From the NCBI RefSeq assembly GCF_900167045.1, contig NZ_FUXJ01000002.1:75898-139897 (forward strand): 64,000 nucleotides of DNA, given 5' to 3'. The stretch comes from Legionella maceachernii. GTDB taxonomy: Bacteria > Pseudomonadota > Gammaproteobacteria > Legionellales > Legionellaceae. A model generated the notes under the pieces. It was not told where the DNA came from. It saw only the letters and a list, made by a program, of their open reading frames with translations, and did no database searches. How positions within the stretch are numbered: position 1 is the first letter of the stretch; the number at the start of each line of letters is the position of its first letter. The position numbers were made by a program, and so were the translations under genes. Of the stretch, positions 1 through 10,203 are shown piece by piece.

Positions 1-92
1 TTGTCGTCCCGAACGCAGTGAGGGATCTCCTTGGTGGGGTTACTGCCAATAGTCGTGAGGCCCTTCGCTTTTGCTCAAGATGACATAGTATG
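1..92. repeat. Degenerate intergenic repeat, copy A
   Basis: Positions 39-84, read on the minus strand, match positions 33843-33887 on the plus strand with only scattered mismatches; both share the core GAGCAAAAGCGA and end in GTAAC. The flanking half around 1-38 (AAGGAGATCCCT followed by GCGTTCGGGA) also has a counterpart beside the second copy, but on the opposite side of the core. The unit may therefore occur in tandem or be permuted. It lies downstream of the rpsT terminator in non-coding sequence. Confidence 0.55.
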
Positions 93-110
93 CGCAGTAT
101 GGCACGGGAT

Positions 111-144
111 AAAAACCGAACCGGTGAGAAAGAAACCGGTTCGG
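111..144 (-). terminator. Intrinsic terminator of rpsT
   Basis: Perfect 10-bp inverted repeat CCGAACCGGT (116-125) and ACCGGTTCGG (135-144) with a 9-nt loop. On the minus strand it is followed directly by five T residues (115-111). It lies about 35 nt past the rpsT stop codon, the classical position of a Rho-independent terminator. Confidence 0.9.
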
Positions 145-178
145 GTGTTTACGGACTTAGAGCGACGGAAACGCAGGA

Positions 179-445
179 TTAAGCAGCCATAGCTTTAACG
201 CGTGCGACTAGGCGGCTCTTAATACGGGCAGCTTTGTTTTTGTGAATCAGGCCATTACCAGCAGCTTTATCGATAATGGGCTGTGCTTTGGCATAGGCGG
301 CACGTGCAGCTTCTTGGTCACCTGTTTCAACGGCTTTAAGCACGTTTTTAATGTAGGTGCGGTACATAGAGCGTGCACTGGCATTGTGTTGGCGCAGTTT
401 TACGTTTTGACGAGCACGTTTGATCGCTGATTTAATGTTTGCCAC
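179..445 (-). CDS. rpsT: 30S ribosomal protein S20
   Basis: Small-subunit ribosomal protein that binds the 5' domain and helix 44 of 16S rRNA during 30S assembly. The 88-residue product has the usual length and the family signature: N-terminus [14 protein letters not shown], an early HNASARS motif, and the [15 protein letters not shown] block near the C-terminus. It is lysine/arginine-rich throughout, as expected of an RNA-binding helical bundle. It is monocistronic, ends at a strong intrinsic terminator, and is oriented away from murJ. The rpsT/murJ neighbourhood is common in gammaproteobacteria, but here a ZIP-like gene lies between them. Confidence 0.98.
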   Translation of the reverse strand: MANIKSAIKRARQNVKLRQHNASARSMYRTYIKNVLKAVETGDQEAARAAYAKAQPIIDKAAGNGLIHKNKAARIKSRLVARVKAMAA

Positions 446-560
446 TTAAAAATCTCCACTCATTCAGATGTCACAAAAAAACTGTGATCATGCCTAATAA
501 GGCTGATCTTGTCAATATACCTACATGATATGGCATAGAGGATTAGCATTCTAAAAAGCC

Positions 561-1295
561 TCACGCAGAGAAATTTTCCAGTAAGAGAATGCATAAAAAA
601 CCTATAAAAAAACTCGCGGTGATTAAAGGTGTTTCAGTGATGGCATGTTCATGGGCTTCAGTTAACAATTCTTCCGTGACTAAATAAAGTAAGGCAGAGA
701 CGCCAAAAGCAAGCAGTCCATCGGTGAAAAATGAGGGTAATTGTGAGAGCAAGATAGCCCCTAAAAGACTGCCAAGAGGGATAAATAAAGCAAGTCCAAA
801 AATAATGAGTAAGCGTGCTTTGATGCCCACAGCGCGCGTACCCAAGGTTGATGTCAGTGATATACCTAAAAACAAAATTTCTAAGGTTAGGGCAACAGCA
901 ATCAAAATACCGCCTCGTTCGCCGGCCAAAAAAGCCACTCCAATCAGAATGCCATCGATGAATAAATCAATACCTACAGCGCCGACCAAGCCCAGAGAGA
1001 TACCGGTTAAGGCTGCTTCTTCTTCGCTAAGTCTATCGGTTAATTTTTTGAGAAAAAGCATCAAAAGAACCCCCAAAATAAAACCAATAATCAACGCCAT
1101 TGGCGCATTATCAGCGCCTAACTTAGGTAGCAATTCTTTGGCAACTGCTGCGAAAACTACGCCGGCAGCAAAATGTTGGGTCGCACTGGTTAATTTATTG
1201 CTAGGTCGATGAATAGTCGCAGCCATCCCTCCAATAAGCATTGCCATGGTTGGGAGGAGTGAGTAAAGCGCAATATTGAGAAGGGAAGGGGTCAT
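561..1295 (-). CDS. ZIP-family metal transporter-like membrane protein
   Basis: Predicted inner-membrane protein of 244 residues with about eight hydrophobic segments, resembling ZIP divalent-cation transporters. The HFAAGVVFAAVAKELLP stretch (about residues 42-58) matches ZIP transmembrane segment 2 with its His and Glu. A hydrophilic linker (KKLTDRLSEEEAALTG) follows segment 3. The core DLFIDGILIGVAF (about 110-122) stands where canonical ZIPs have an H-N-x-P-E-G motif, and the next helix has EILFLGIS. The canonical metal-site histidines are thus largely replaced by Asp/Glu, so substrate and activity are uncertain. It is a single gene facing away from murJ. Confidence 0.75.
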   Translation of the reverse strand: MTPSLLNIALYSLLPTMAMLIGGMAATIHRPSNKLTSATQHFAAGVVFAAVAKELLPKLGADNAPMALIIGFILGVLLMLFLKKLTDRLSEEEAALTGISLGLVGAVGIDLFIDGILIGVAFLAGERGGILIAVALTLEILFLGISLTSTLGTRAVGIKARLLIIFGLALFIPLGSLLGAILLSQLPSFFTDGLLAFGVSALLYLVTEELLTEAHEHAITETPLITASFFIGFLCILLLENFSA

Positions 1296-1413
1296 ATAAA
1301 ATCCTTTTCAATTAGGCCGGGTTCATTTAAAGATTAGCATGATTAAAAAACGTTTATAAAAATCGACTCATAAGGTATATCATATCCATTTATTTGGTGA
1401 ATTATTTTGAATT

Positions 1414-2985
1414 ATGTCTGCGACTGAAACCATGGTACCTAAACGACAAAGTCTATTACGCTCCACTTCCCTTGTATCGGTAATGACTTTGATATCGCGC
1501 ATGGTGGGATTTGTGCGAGATATGGTGATTGCGCAGTTGTTTGGTGCGCAGGCGGGAATGGATGCGTTCTATGTGGCGTTTCGAATTCCTAATTTCATGC
1601 GACGCCTTTTTGCGGAAGGGGCTTTTTCTCAAGCCTTTGTTCCCGTACTTGCTGAATATCAACAAACGCGTCCTTTCGATGATGTGCGACTCTTTATTGC
1701 TCGTATCGCCGGTCAATTAGGCGTTGTACTTACTTTCGTCACTGTCATTGGAGTGCTAGCTGCTCCCTTAATTGTCTTTTTATTTGCCCCAGGATTTGGT
1801 GAGGGTAGTTTGCGGATGACTTTGGCTACCGAGATGCTGCGCTTAACTTTTCCTTTCTTAATGCTGGTATCCATGACTGCCATGGCGGGAGCAATTTTAA
1901 ACACATATGGTTATTTTGGTGTCCCCGCATTCACGCCTGTATTACTCAATATCTGTATGATTCTTGCAGCAATTTATTTAAGCCCATATCTGGAATACCC
2001 TGTCATTGGATTGGCTTGGGGTGTATTAATTGCAGGAATTGTTCAATTCTTATTCCAAATTCCTTTTCTCTATAATCGCCGCTTATTAGTCAAGCCTAAA
2101 ATAGCTTGGAATGACCCAGGGGTAAGACGCGTCTTAAAGCTTATGGTTCCCGCTTTATTTGGTGTATCCATTGCCCAGCTTAATTTGATGATTGACTCTA
2201 TTTTTGCCTCTTTTTTAAAGGTGGGCAGTGTAACCTGGTTGTATTACACGGATCGATTGACGGATTTCCCGTTGGGTGTGTTCGGTGTAGCGATAGCTAC
2301 CGTTATTCTACCTCATTTATCCCGCCGTCATGCTGAGCAAAGTATTGAGAATTTTTCCCGTGCTTTGGATTGGGGATTGCGTTCGCTGTTGCTTATCGGT
2401 ATTCCTTCCGGTTTGGGATTAGCTTTGTTTTCCATGCCATTGATAGCGAGCTGTTTTACTTACGGTAAATTTTCTGCCAATGATCTCATCCAGACCCAAA
2501 AAAGCCTAATTGCGCTCGCCTCTGGCGTCCCTGCGTTCATGATGGTCAAAGTGCTGGCTTCTGGATTTTATGCGCGCCAGGACATTAGGACACCTGTAAA
2601 AATCGGGGCTTGGGCAATGATAGCTAATTCAATTCTTTGTGCGTTATTGATTTGGCCTCTAGCCCATGCAGGTCTTGCTTTAGCTTCTGCTTTAGCCGGC
2701 TATATCAACTGCGGATTATTATTATTCTTACAAATACGTCGCGGCATTTATACGCCTTCATCGGGATGGTTGAAGTTTACACTTCAGTTACTTATCGCTA
2801 ATGCGGCGGTTGCCTTCTATCTGTATGAAATGGTGGGTACCGTTAATCATTGGCTAGAGCTGTCAGCACTGATGCGATTAATCCAATTGATGCTTCATGT
2901 GTCTGTTGCAGTCATTATTTATGTAGTCTGTTTGGCCTTGACTGGAGTTCGTTTAGCGCAATTCCGTGGCCACCTGAAGGAGTAA
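1414..2985 (+). CDS. murJ: Lipid II flippase MurJ
   Basis: Inner-membrane MOP-superfamily flippase that moves lipid II to the periplasmic face for peptidoglycan synthesis. The 523-residue product has the expected length and about 14 transmembrane segments. Recognisable family blocks are SLVSVMTLISRMVGFVRD at the N-terminus, the FRIPNFMRRLFAEGAFSQAF signature (about residues 56-75), and the GVFGVAIATVILPHLSR block in the middle. The ATG at 1414 is the natural start for this N-terminus. Its TAA stop lies 2 nt before the next ATG, so it is probably cotranscribed with the aminopeptidase-like gene. Confidence 0.97.
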   Translation: MSATETMVPKRQSLLRSTSLVSVMTLISRMVGFVRDMVIAQLFGAQAGMDAFYVAFRIPNFMRRLFAEGAFSQAFVPVLAEYQQTRPFDDVRLFIARIAGQLGVVLTFVTVIGVLAAPLIVFLFAPGFGEGSLRMTLATEMLRLTFPFLMLVSMTAMAGAILNTYGYFGVPAFTPVLLNICMILAAIYLSPYLEYPVIGLAWGVLIAGIVQFLFQIPFLYNRRLLVKPKIAWNDPGVRRVLKLMVPALFGVSIAQLNLMIDSIFASFLKVGSVTWLYYTDRLTDFPLGVFGVAIATVILPHLSRRHAEQSIENFSRALDWGLRSLLLIGIPSGLGLALFSMPLIASCFTYGKFSANDLIQTQKSLIALASGVPAFMMVKVLASGFYARQDIRTPVKIGAWAMIANSILCALLIWPLAHAGLALASALAGYINCGLLLFLQIRRGIYTPSSGWLKFTLQLLIANAAVAFYLYEMVGTVNHWLELSALMRLIQLMLHVSVAVIIYVVCLALTGVRLAQFRGHLKE

Positions 2986-2987
2986 AA

Positions 2988-4361
2988 ATGCTTGCTGATC
3001 TGTTTTACGAAATTCATTCTGAAAAAGCGATTCCTCTTTACTTAATTACCGAATCGCAATGGCAAAAAGGGTTGGAAGAGATCCCGTCCAATGAGAAAAA
3101 TGCACTTTCAGGCCAAGGTTTTACCGGTAAATTGAGCGAATACTGCCTTATTCATAACCATGAAGGTTATCTCAGCAAGGCTTATATTGGTGCTGGCAAT
3201 GGCAATCAAACTCTAGCGATCGCGAATGCGGCGAGTCAACTACCCCCAGGTAGTTATGTTTCTCAAGAGACTCTATCACGCACTTCCCAAGTGACTTGGG
3301 CATTAGCACAATATAGTTTCAATGAATACAATAAACAAAAGCGCGACCCTCGTGTATTAGTAATTGATAAAGAGATCTTGCATGAAATTTTGGTCGAGGT
3401 TAAATCACTCTTTTTGGTGCGTGATCTCATTAATAGACCTAGTAACGATTTAGGGCCAGAAGAGTTGGCTATGGCGTTAGCCTATGTCGCTCGACAACAT
3501 CACGCCCATTTCAAGCAGTGGGTAGGAAACGAATTGCTGGTTTCCAATTTACAGGCGATTCATACGGTAGGCCGGGCTTCTGCAAGATCACCGCGTTTAT
3601 TAATGTTAAGTTGGGGTGATGAAACTCATCCGCGTCTCACTTTAATAGGTAAAGGCGTTTGTTTTGACAGCGGCGGTCTTGATCTAAAGCCCTCAGCTGC
3701 CATGCGATTGATGAAAAAAGACATGGGCGGTGCGGCGCATGCAATCGGTTTGGCACAATGGGTGATGGCAAAACGCCTACCTGTTCATTTGCGTGTTTTT
3801 ATTCCCGCGGTAGAAAATGCGGTAGGCTCCGATTCTTTTAGACCTGGTGATGTTATAAAGATGTACAATGGCTTGACCGTCGAAGTGGATAATACGGATG
3901 CTGAAGGGCGATTAGTGTTAGCTGATGCGATGGCGAAAGCGTGCGAAGAGCACTCGGATTTGCTGATTGATTTTGCTACCTTAACGGGTGCGGCTCGAGT
4001 AGCAGTAGGCACTGAGATGGCCGCAATGTTTTGTAATAATGACGAATTAGCTCAAACCATCCTCGAGTCATCCAAAGCGGTCGATGATCCTATATGGCGC
4101 TTGCCACTTTTTGCAGGCTATGAAGAGATGTTGAATTCCACGGTCGCTGATTTACTTAATGCGAGCCCTTTACCTTATGCGGGTGCAATCACTGCTGCTT
4201 TATTTTTGCAGCGTTTTATACCCAAGTCCTTACCCTGGGTTCATTTCGATATTATGGCTTGGAATATCAGCACTAAACCTGGAAAACCTGAGGGTGGAGA
4301 AGCAATGGCGCTGCGAGCATTAATGCATTATCTTGAGAAGACCTACAGCAAGTCTAACTGA
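2988..4361 (+). CDS. Leucyl aminopeptidase family (M17) protein
   Basis: Cytosolic M17 metallo-aminopeptidase, predicted to release N-terminal residues from peptides. I place the start at ATG 2988, 2 nt after the murJ stop and preceded by GAAGGAG; this gives 457 residues, slightly short for the family. The C-terminal catalytic domain is intact: GKGVCFDSGGLDLKPS, MKKDMGGAAHA, and the zinc-binding NTDAEGRL signature. The N-terminal domain is less conserved. A second, more canonical M17 enzyme (pepA) lies at 8604-10055, so this is a diverged paralogue. It overlaps the convergent 1194-residue gene by 8 nt. Confidence 0.9.
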   Translation: MLADLFYEIHSEKAIPLYLITESQWQKGLEEIPSNEKNALSGQGFTGKLSEYCLIHNHEGYLSKAYIGAGNGNQTLAIANAASQLPPGSYVSQETLSRTSQVTWALAQYSFNEYNKQKRDPRVLVIDKEILHEILVEVKSLFLVRDLINRPSNDLGPEELAMALAYVARQHHAHFKQWVGNELLVSNLQAIHTVGRASARSPRLLMLSWGDETHPRLTLIGKGVCFDSGGLDLKPSAAMRLMKKDMGGAAHAIGLAQWVMAKRLPVHLRVFIPAVENAVGSDSFRPGDVIKMYNGLTVEVDNTDAEGRLVLADAMAKACEEHSDLLIDFATLTGAARVAVGTEMAAMFCNNDELAQTILESSKAVDDPIWRLPLFAGYEEMLNSTVADLLNASPLPYAGAITAALFLQRFIPKSLPWVHFDIMAWNISTKPGKPEGGEAMALRALMHYLEKTYSKSN

Positions 4362-7300
4362 GAGGATGCTTGTTGACAGGGACTCTCACAAGCTCTCGAT
4401 CTTTTGTTGTTGAACCACCGTTTGTTTCTGAATTACTAAACAGGGTTGAACGAACTGAAGTAGGGGATTGTTCTGTTTGAGAGGATTTTGTTTGAGGAAA
4501 GGCACTTATTGTAGGAACGCTTTTGACTGGATCTGGCGCTGGAGTCAGTAAACGGGTTAAAAGCTCGCTATAGTGTGTTTGGGTTTCTATTTTTTTTGGA
4601 AGTAAGGATTGAATCTCGTTAATATTCTCACTCATTTCTTTTAAAGTGGCTTCTCTTGTTGCGGCTTCCAGATGTTTAGCCGATGCCTCTGCGCGGAAAA
4701 ACCCCACCACCGCATTAAAAACTTGGCTTATTTTTCCTGGAGCAAAAAGAAGCCTTGACAACAGTGAGTCCATCTCCAACGGTGTAGGCAAATAATGCGA
4801 TGAAGAAGTCAAGTATTGACCAATCAATATTGGGCTTGCACCAATAGAATAAAGAAGAATCAAAGGAACACGCACTACAGCACCAATTAATTCCCAACTT
4901 ATTCTTAATAGAGTGGTCGACGCTTTTGCTAATAATCCCATATCAGCTCTTGCTTTATTGATGAGATCTTGGGCTGGCTGTAAAGCGAGGCGAGCGGGTT
5001 CAAGAAGTTTAGGGTTGATTAGAGAGCCAATGGCGAAGCCTGCGCTTGCTACCACTGCAACGAGCGCTCGAATTCCAGCAGGGATATAGGAAAGAACTAT
5101 TTTTATTGAACCAGCTAAACCACCGATTTTTTCATCGCTACCCATGAGCTTATAACGAACTGCTGCAAGGTATTCGGGATTATTTGCATAATGCGTATTC
5201 ACATAATGCATTAGTTGATATTTTTCAATGGGAGATAGATTCTCGAAATCCAATTGTAAAACATGTTGACGAATCCGTTCACGCTTAAAATTTTCTTGGA
5301 ATTTACTTACGATAGTGGAATTTGATTTTTCCGAAGCGGGAGCTCCAGTACCTTTGGCAACATAAGTCGCGATGGCTTTCTCAAGTGAATTCACCATGAA
5401 GTCGGAGTAATCTGATTTCAGTGCGCCTTTAAAAGCATCCAAGTATTGTTCAGTCTGGATTTCAATCTGTTTTTCTTCTTCTTCAGTTAACTGATCCAGA
5501 TTGCTGACTCTTTTATAGCCTATTGTTATCGCTGCTTTAATTTCAGGGCGTAATTCATCCATTCGATGATAAGCTATTTGCGATTGTTCGTCTGATTCTT
5601 CCTCTATGAGCTCAGGATCAGTATTTTTGTGAGGAAAGCGAATACCACTTTCAACCACAATCGTCGCTAGTTTAGCGGCTGATACACCTAATTCAAAGTA
5701 AGGAAAAGAAGCATGCTCCACTTCTGTGGCAATTTCATTACTTAACCAAGGAATATTGGCTTTGAAGGCAATTTCAAAACCTAAGCCCACAGCGGCTGTA
5801 CCCATAATGCCGGCCAATACAGGGTTTTCCATCAATATTTCTATGCCACGCACAGTGATGCTGTTTTTACCATTGGTTAAATCGGCTAATAAAAATGCTG
5901 CTTTTCCTTCAATCATAGCGGTTGAGAAAGTAGGCATGAGTCCGTGTGTTTCGCCAACAAGGGTTTTTGCAATAGGGATATGAAGTTTGGTGTAAAGAAA
6001 ATGGAAGAAGGATAATTTAGCCAAAAAGGGCATGACCATAGGCGCGGTCGTGCATGCTGCAAGGGTAAAAGCTACTCCTCCTATGGGATGGGCACGATAA
6101 ATTTCTTTTGAAAAAATTTCCGTCATGCTCCTTGCAAAATCGTTAGTTGCCCAAGAGACAAAATCTTCAGGGTTATCAAGATGTAATGAGTAATCAGTTT
6201 TTGCTTCACCCTCATTAAGCACTTCTGGGGTGGATTGATAAGGTTCAATCCCATGTGTCTGAAGTAAATTGCTAATCGCTTGTTGGTGATGATGAGCAAT
6301 GCGTCGCTCTTCTTCGAGACGTGAGTTCAATAAGCCAATGATCTCATTGTCGCTGATGGGTTTTATGCCGATGGTTAAGTCATAGAAAATGGTTTTTGCG
6401 CCATCCCAGAAATGGGTGGTCACTCCTTTGATGGCTTCGCCAAGTGGTTTGAGAGAAAGATTGATCAATTGTCGATTGATGAATTGCATTGTTCGGACAA
6501 AGAGGCCACGGTGAGTGACACGAGTAATGGCATTCTCTCCAAAAAGTGCTTTTGTTGAGTCGAGGTCCTCATAAACGCTCTCTTCTGTATTCCATTTTTG
6601 AAGGAATAATTGTTCGCTCGGGAAATCAGGAATTCTAAACAGTTTGCGATTCAAGGCTTGCAGAGCGACATTAGTAGCGGTGGCAGCGATAAAGAAACCG
6701 GAATAGAGGAGATCAAGACCAAAAGAAATGATGTCAATACCAAAATTAACCAATAAAAATCCTAATTTTTTGGCAGCCGTATAACCGGCAATCTTGTCTT
6801 TTTCGCCACGAAAATTGATCAGAGTGACCGTGGCATCCGTTTCCTTATACAGTTTTTTTCCTTCTTCGAGTTGCTGAATTAATGCAATTCGTTTTGCTAA
6901 GTCCACATTTGATTTTGGATGGAAACCGTATTGGCCTAAGTCAATTGCAACAAGCCCATTTTTTTCTTTTGCCGAAAAATCAAAGCCATGCTCTGAAGAG
7001 ACCGCATTATGATAATCACTGAATTGACTCGAATAACCTTCACCGGTAAATTGCGCATTCAATAACGCCTGGGACAAACCACTGGCGTCTTGATATAAGC
7101 CAGTAAGGGCATAATTCGCATCAATTGCCCCTTGAGTCATTTCATTGAGTTGCCCTTGAATGAAGTACTTAAGTAAATTATCGTTTACACCATAGCTGCC
7201 TAAAATTGCTCTGACTTGTTCCTCTGTGGGATTTTGAATGGCTTCTAGGGATTTTTTATACTGTTTGGCATTATGTTTTATCGAATAAATGCAATTAAGG

Positions 7301-7938
7301 AGACTAAGGTAAGGTTCTTCTTTTTTACCTGGAATTTCTCCTATGATTTTTTCCAGTTCACCCGTTAAATGGTCAATTTCCGTGACGATTTTTTCTAAAT
7401 TTTCAACCGGGCTTTTTACTGCTTCGTAATGATTTATGTATCGATTAAGCGGCTGTAATGTTTCAATAACTGCTTGAGTGATATCAGCAACAGCTAATCG
7501 CTCTTCATTTTTTCTGACCTTAACCTGCAATTCTGTTGAGCGCTGGAAAACCTTTCTTTTGTATTCAGCAATTTGAGCAATCATTTTGGCCAGCGGATCT
7601 TGAATATTTGCGGGTTCAAAGACTCCATTTCTTAAGGCCTGCCTTATTTTTTCCGGTGTTGTCACATAGACAGTCGTTTGATATTGACCCTCTTGATTGA
7701 TCACTGAGATTTTTGCTTTGGTTTTGGTGTTGGAGTAGATTGTTTTCTTTTCAAGTACACTAGGAGTGCCAACCTGACCAAGCTCACCGAAGGACGGTAA
7801 AATGCTATCTTTGGGAAATGCAATTGCCCGCGAAGGATTCAACAAAGTTAGGGTGGAGTTATCGGCACCATGAAGAATGAATTTCTCTTTTAAGAATTCA
7901 TTGTAGAGTACCATTTCATCATAAGGGCTTTGGGGCAT
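4354..7938 (-). CDS. Large orphan multi-domain membrane protein, effector candidate
   Basis: I do not recognise a known family in this 1194-residue product. The N-terminal ~300 residues are charged and helical with likely coiled coil. Hydrophobic segments follow at roughly residues 390-430 (FGIDIISFGLDLLYSGFF), about 630-665, about 710-740, and a C-terminal cluster around 970-1090 (VLSYIPAGIRALVAVVASAG and WELIGAVVRVPLILLYSIG). The last ~50 residues are Ser/Thr-rich and polar. There is no signal peptide. Large proteins with internal hydrophobic hairpins and polar tails are typical of Dot/Icm-type effectors in Legionellales; applying that here is inference. The gene stands alone and ends 8 nt inside the convergent aminopeptidase gene. 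Confidence 0.6.
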   Translation of the reverse strand: MPQSPYDEMVLYNEFLKEKFILHGADNSTLTLLNPSRAIAFPKDSILPSFGELGQVGTPSVLEKKTIYSNTKTKAKISVINQEGQYQTTVYVTTPEKIRQALRNGVFEPANIQDPLAKMIAQIAEYKRKVFQRSTELQVKVRKNEERLAVADITQAVIETLQPLNRYINHYEAVKSPVENLEKIVTEIDHLTGELEKIIGEIPGKKEEPYLSLLNCIYSIKHNAKQYKKSLEAIQNPTEEQVRAILGSYGVNDNLLKYFIQGQLNEMTQGAIDANYALTGLYQDASGLSQALLNAQFTGEGYSSQFSDYHNAVSSEHGFDFSAKEKNGLVAIDLGQYGFHPKSNVDLAKRIALIQQLEEGKKLYKETDATVTLINFRGEKDKIAGYTAAKKLGFLLVNFGIDIISFGLDLLYSGFFIAATATNVALQALNRKLFRIPDFPSEQLFLQKWNTEESVYEDLDSTKALFGENAITRVTHRGLFVRTMQFINRQLINLSLKPLGEAIKGVTTHFWDGAKTIFYDLTIGIKPISDNEIIGLLNSRLEEERRIAHHHQQAISNLLQTHGIEPYQSTPEVLNEGEAKTDYSLHLDNPEDFVSWATNDFARSMTEIFSKEIYRAHPIGGVAFTLAACTTAPMVMPFLAKLSFFHFLYTKLHIPIAKTLVGETHGLMPTFSTAMIEGKAAFLLADLTNGKNSITVRGIEILMENPVLAGIMGTAAVGLGFEIAFKANIPWLSNEIATEVEHASFPYFELGVSAAKLATIVVESGIRFPHKNTDPELIEEESDEQSQIAYHRMDELRPEIKAAITIGYKRVSNLDQLTEEEEKQIEIQTEQYLDAFKGALKSDYSDFMVNSLEKAIATYVAKGTGAPASEKSNSTIVSKFQENFKRERIRQHVLQLDFENLSPIEKYQLMHYVNTHYANNPEYLAAVRYKLMGSDEKIGGLAGSIKIVLSYIPAGIRALVAVVASAGFAIGSLINPKLLEPARLALQPAQDLINKARADMGLLAKASTTLLRISWELIGAVVRVPLILLYSIGASPILIGQYLTSSSHYLPTPLEMDSLLSRLLFAPGKISQVFNAVVGFFRAEASAKHLEAATREATLKEMSENINEIQSLLPKKIETQTHYSELLTRLLTPAPDPVKSVPTISAFPQTKSSQTEQSPTSVRSTLFSNSETNGGSTTKDRELVRVPVNKHPLS

Positions 7939-8188
7939 ATTAATTTCACTCGCTCTTTACTGCTGAGCAATAACATTTTTAGACTCATTCTAGTGGCGTC
8001 GACGCAAATGCCTGATTCTTATATTGTAGAAACTGAAGATTAACTGAACATTAATTCATCAAATTTAATTTTGAATGGATAAAAAAATGGATTGGATTTG
8101 ACTCAATGTGATCGCTTGGAATAGCTTGTTGGGTAAGACCCCACCAACGAATAATTCAAGTGTGGAGGGAGCGCTAACTCATTGAAAA

Positions 8189-8623
8189 TTATACTACTTC
8201 ATGAGTTTTTAATTCACACTGCTTGGCACGATATTCCCGGTAATGAGAGCGACTTAATTCTTTAGCGGCTTCGTTATTGGGGACGATTTCTATCACTCGG
8301 CGAAAACGAGTATAAAAAAGGGGAATCTCTGTTGCTAAGTTGAAAAGAATATCATCAAATCCACGTGGTTCGCTGTGATAACCTATCTGAATGGGAGGAG
8401 GGGGTTCTGGACCTTCGCCTTGTAAGTTATGAGGAATAAAGCTGTTGTCCTTAAAAGTCCATAATAACTCATCTAAAGTCTCAGCTTCTTGCCGGTTACT
8501 GCAATAAACAAAAACACGATGACCGCGCATATAAGCTTTTTCCAGCAAGCGGCAGGCTAGCAGCAAACGCGCCTGCTCATCTTGTTTGGCTAATAAATAA
8601 AAATCAACGCGAATGGTTTGCAT
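8189..8623 (-). CDS. holC: DNA polymerase III chi subunit
   Basis: Chi subunit of the clamp-loader complex, which links replicative polymerase to single-strand-binding protein. The product from ATG 8623 is 144 residues, the usual length, beginning [11 protein letters not shown]. The family pattern is seen in [39 protein letters not shown] and the C-terminal [10 protein letters not shown]. An upstream in-frame extension inside pepA is not chi-like, so it is rejected as coding. The start lies 20 nt inside the end of pepA, implying translational coupling; pepA-holC is a common gammaproteobacterial pair. The valS gene that usually follows is not present here. Confidence 0.93.
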   Translation of the reverse strand: MQTIRVDFYLLAKQDEQARLLLACRLLEKAYMRGHRVFVYCSNRQEAETLDELLWTFKDNSFIPHNLQGEGPEPPPPIQIGYHSEPRGFDDILFNLATEIPLFYTRFRRVIEIVPNNEAAKELSRSHYREYRAKQCELKTHEVV

Positions 8624-10055
8624 AGCGTAATAACTGAATAAGTAATGGAACCGGACGGCCAGTTGCAACACGTTTTTTACCAGTAATCCAGGCAGTTCCT
8701 GCAATATCCAAGTGCGCCCAGCGGTATTTTTTAGTAAAGCGAGAAAGAAAACAAGCGGCAGTGATTGCGCCTGCATTGCGATCAAAAGACGCGTTAATCA
8801 TATCAGCAAAAGGGCTCTCAAGCGCTTCTTGGTAGGCCTCATCCATGGGCATACGCCAAATTTTATCCTCCGCTTCCTTTCCTGCCCGAAGGATAAGTTC
8901 CGCTAATTCGTCGTCTTCGGTCATAAACCCAGTGGTGACTGAGCCAAGCGCAATCACCATCGCTCCTGTGAGAGTCGCGATGTCCATCACCAATCGCGGT
9001 TTAAATTGTTCTGCGTAAGTCAGTGCATCGGCAAGCGCTAAGCGGCCTTCTGCATCGGTATTCAATATTTCAATAGTTTGCCCAGACATACTGGTGACGA
9101 TATCACCTGGTTTCACCGCTGATCCACTAGGCATGTTTTCGGCACTGGCCACTAAACCGATCAAATTAACCGGAAGCTTCATCATGGCGCATGCTTTTAA
9201 TGCGCCGAATACACTCGCGGCACCTGACATGTCATACTTCATTTCGTCCATCATGTTCGCCGGCTTTAACGATAATCCACCGGAGTCAAAAGTGATTCCC
9301 TTTCCAACTAAAACAATCGGAGGGGTATCACCACCGCCACAGTAATTCATTTCGATTAAACGCGGTTCTTGCTGACTGCCTTGGGCTACAGCGAGCAATG
9401 CCCCCATCCCCATGCTTTGCATGTCCTCAGGCCCCATAATTTTAGCGGACAGGTTTTCATGTAACTGCGCTAAGGCAGCAGCCTGCTCTCCTAAATAGGT
9501 TGGCGTGCAGACATTCGCAGGTAAGTCAGCCAAAGTGCGGGTTAATTTAACGCCCTCAGCGATCGCTTGGGCTGCGTGAAGAGTACTACTGGAAGCACCT
9601 GCGAGATAAATTTGTACTGATTCCAATTTTGGCAGTTTGGTGTTTTTCGTTTTAAAGCTTGACTGTTGATAGAGTTGCGCATCAATTTGTAAAACCATTT
9701 GCTGCAATTGCCAATCAGCATCGTAGTCACAAAGGTTGGGTAAGCAAAACGTCACTGAGGTTATCCGTTGCTTGAGGAGTGCTGAAATGATTTCATTGAG
9801 GCCTTTTCGGAAAGTTTTGCTGTTAAACTCGGTTTTATTACCGCAGTGAATCAGCATCAAACTATGTCCCTCGAGGTCCCCTTGCCAAATAGAGTCACCT
9901 ACTTCGTTGAGTTTGGCAAACAAGCGAGTAACAAGTTTATTGTGTTGCTTATCCAGTTTTTGTGCTAAATCAGGGAGTTCATTGTCAGCAAAAAGCCCAA
10001 GTACTAGGCATTCATTGGCTTTTAATGTGGGATTATCAAGAAGACGATAGTGCAT
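8604..10055 (-). CDS. pepA: Leucyl aminopeptidase PepA
   Basis: Cytosolic M17 di-zinc leucyl aminopeptidase; in E. coli it also acts as an architectural DNA-binding protein. I choose ATG 10055 ([10 protein letters not shown], 483 residues) because AGGAAG lies 4 nt upstream on the minus strand; the ATG six codons earlier lacks such a site. Catalytic elements are complete: [30 protein letters not shown], the [14 protein letters not shown] zinc/catalytic signature, and DIATLTGAM. The gene overlaps holC by 20 nt and diverges from lptF, the conserved gammaproteobacterial layout. Confidence 0.96.
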   Translation of the reverse strand: MHYRLLDNPTLKANECLVLGLFADNELPDLAQKLDKQHNKLVTRLFAKLNEVGDSIWQGDLEGHSLMLIHCGNKTEFNSKTFRKGLNEIISALLKQRITSVTFCLPNLCDYDADWQLQQMVLQIDAQLYQQSSFKTKNTKLPKLESVQIYLAGASSSTLHAAQAIAEGVKLTRTLADLPANVCTPTYLGEQAAALAQLHENLSAKIMGPEDMQSMGMGALLAVAQGSQQEPRLIEMNYCGGGDTPPIVLVGKGITFDSGGLSLKPANMMDEMKYDMSGAASVFGALKACAMMKLPVNLIGLVASAENMPSGSAVKPGDIVTSMSGQTIEILNTDAEGRLALADALTYAEQFKPRLVMDIATLTGAMVIALGSVTTGFMTEDDELAELILRAGKEAEDKIWRMPMDEAYQEALESPFADMINASFDRNAGAITAACFLSRFTKKYRWAHLDIAGTAWITGKKRVATGRPVPLLIQLLRYANHSR

Positions 10056-10203
10056 TTTGCTTCCTCTAACCAAAAGCAGATAGTTTACCCGGGGTTTATG
10101 AGCAATTCTACTAAGAAATCTTGAGAATCTTAGGCAAAATTCATTTCAAAAGGTATAATGTTGCTCAAAAGCATGCTTTTTATCAGGTAGAGAGAGCTAG
10201 GTC

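Noticed and set aside
724..1212. Plus-strand open frame inside the ZIP-like gene
   Set aside because: Antisense shadow: basic, repetitive composition, no ribosome-binding site, and the minus-strand gene has clear membrane-protein features.
8624..8785. In-frame N-terminal extension of holC
   Set aside because: Lies inside pepA, does not resemble chi subunits, and [11 protein letters not shown] is the normal chi N-terminus.
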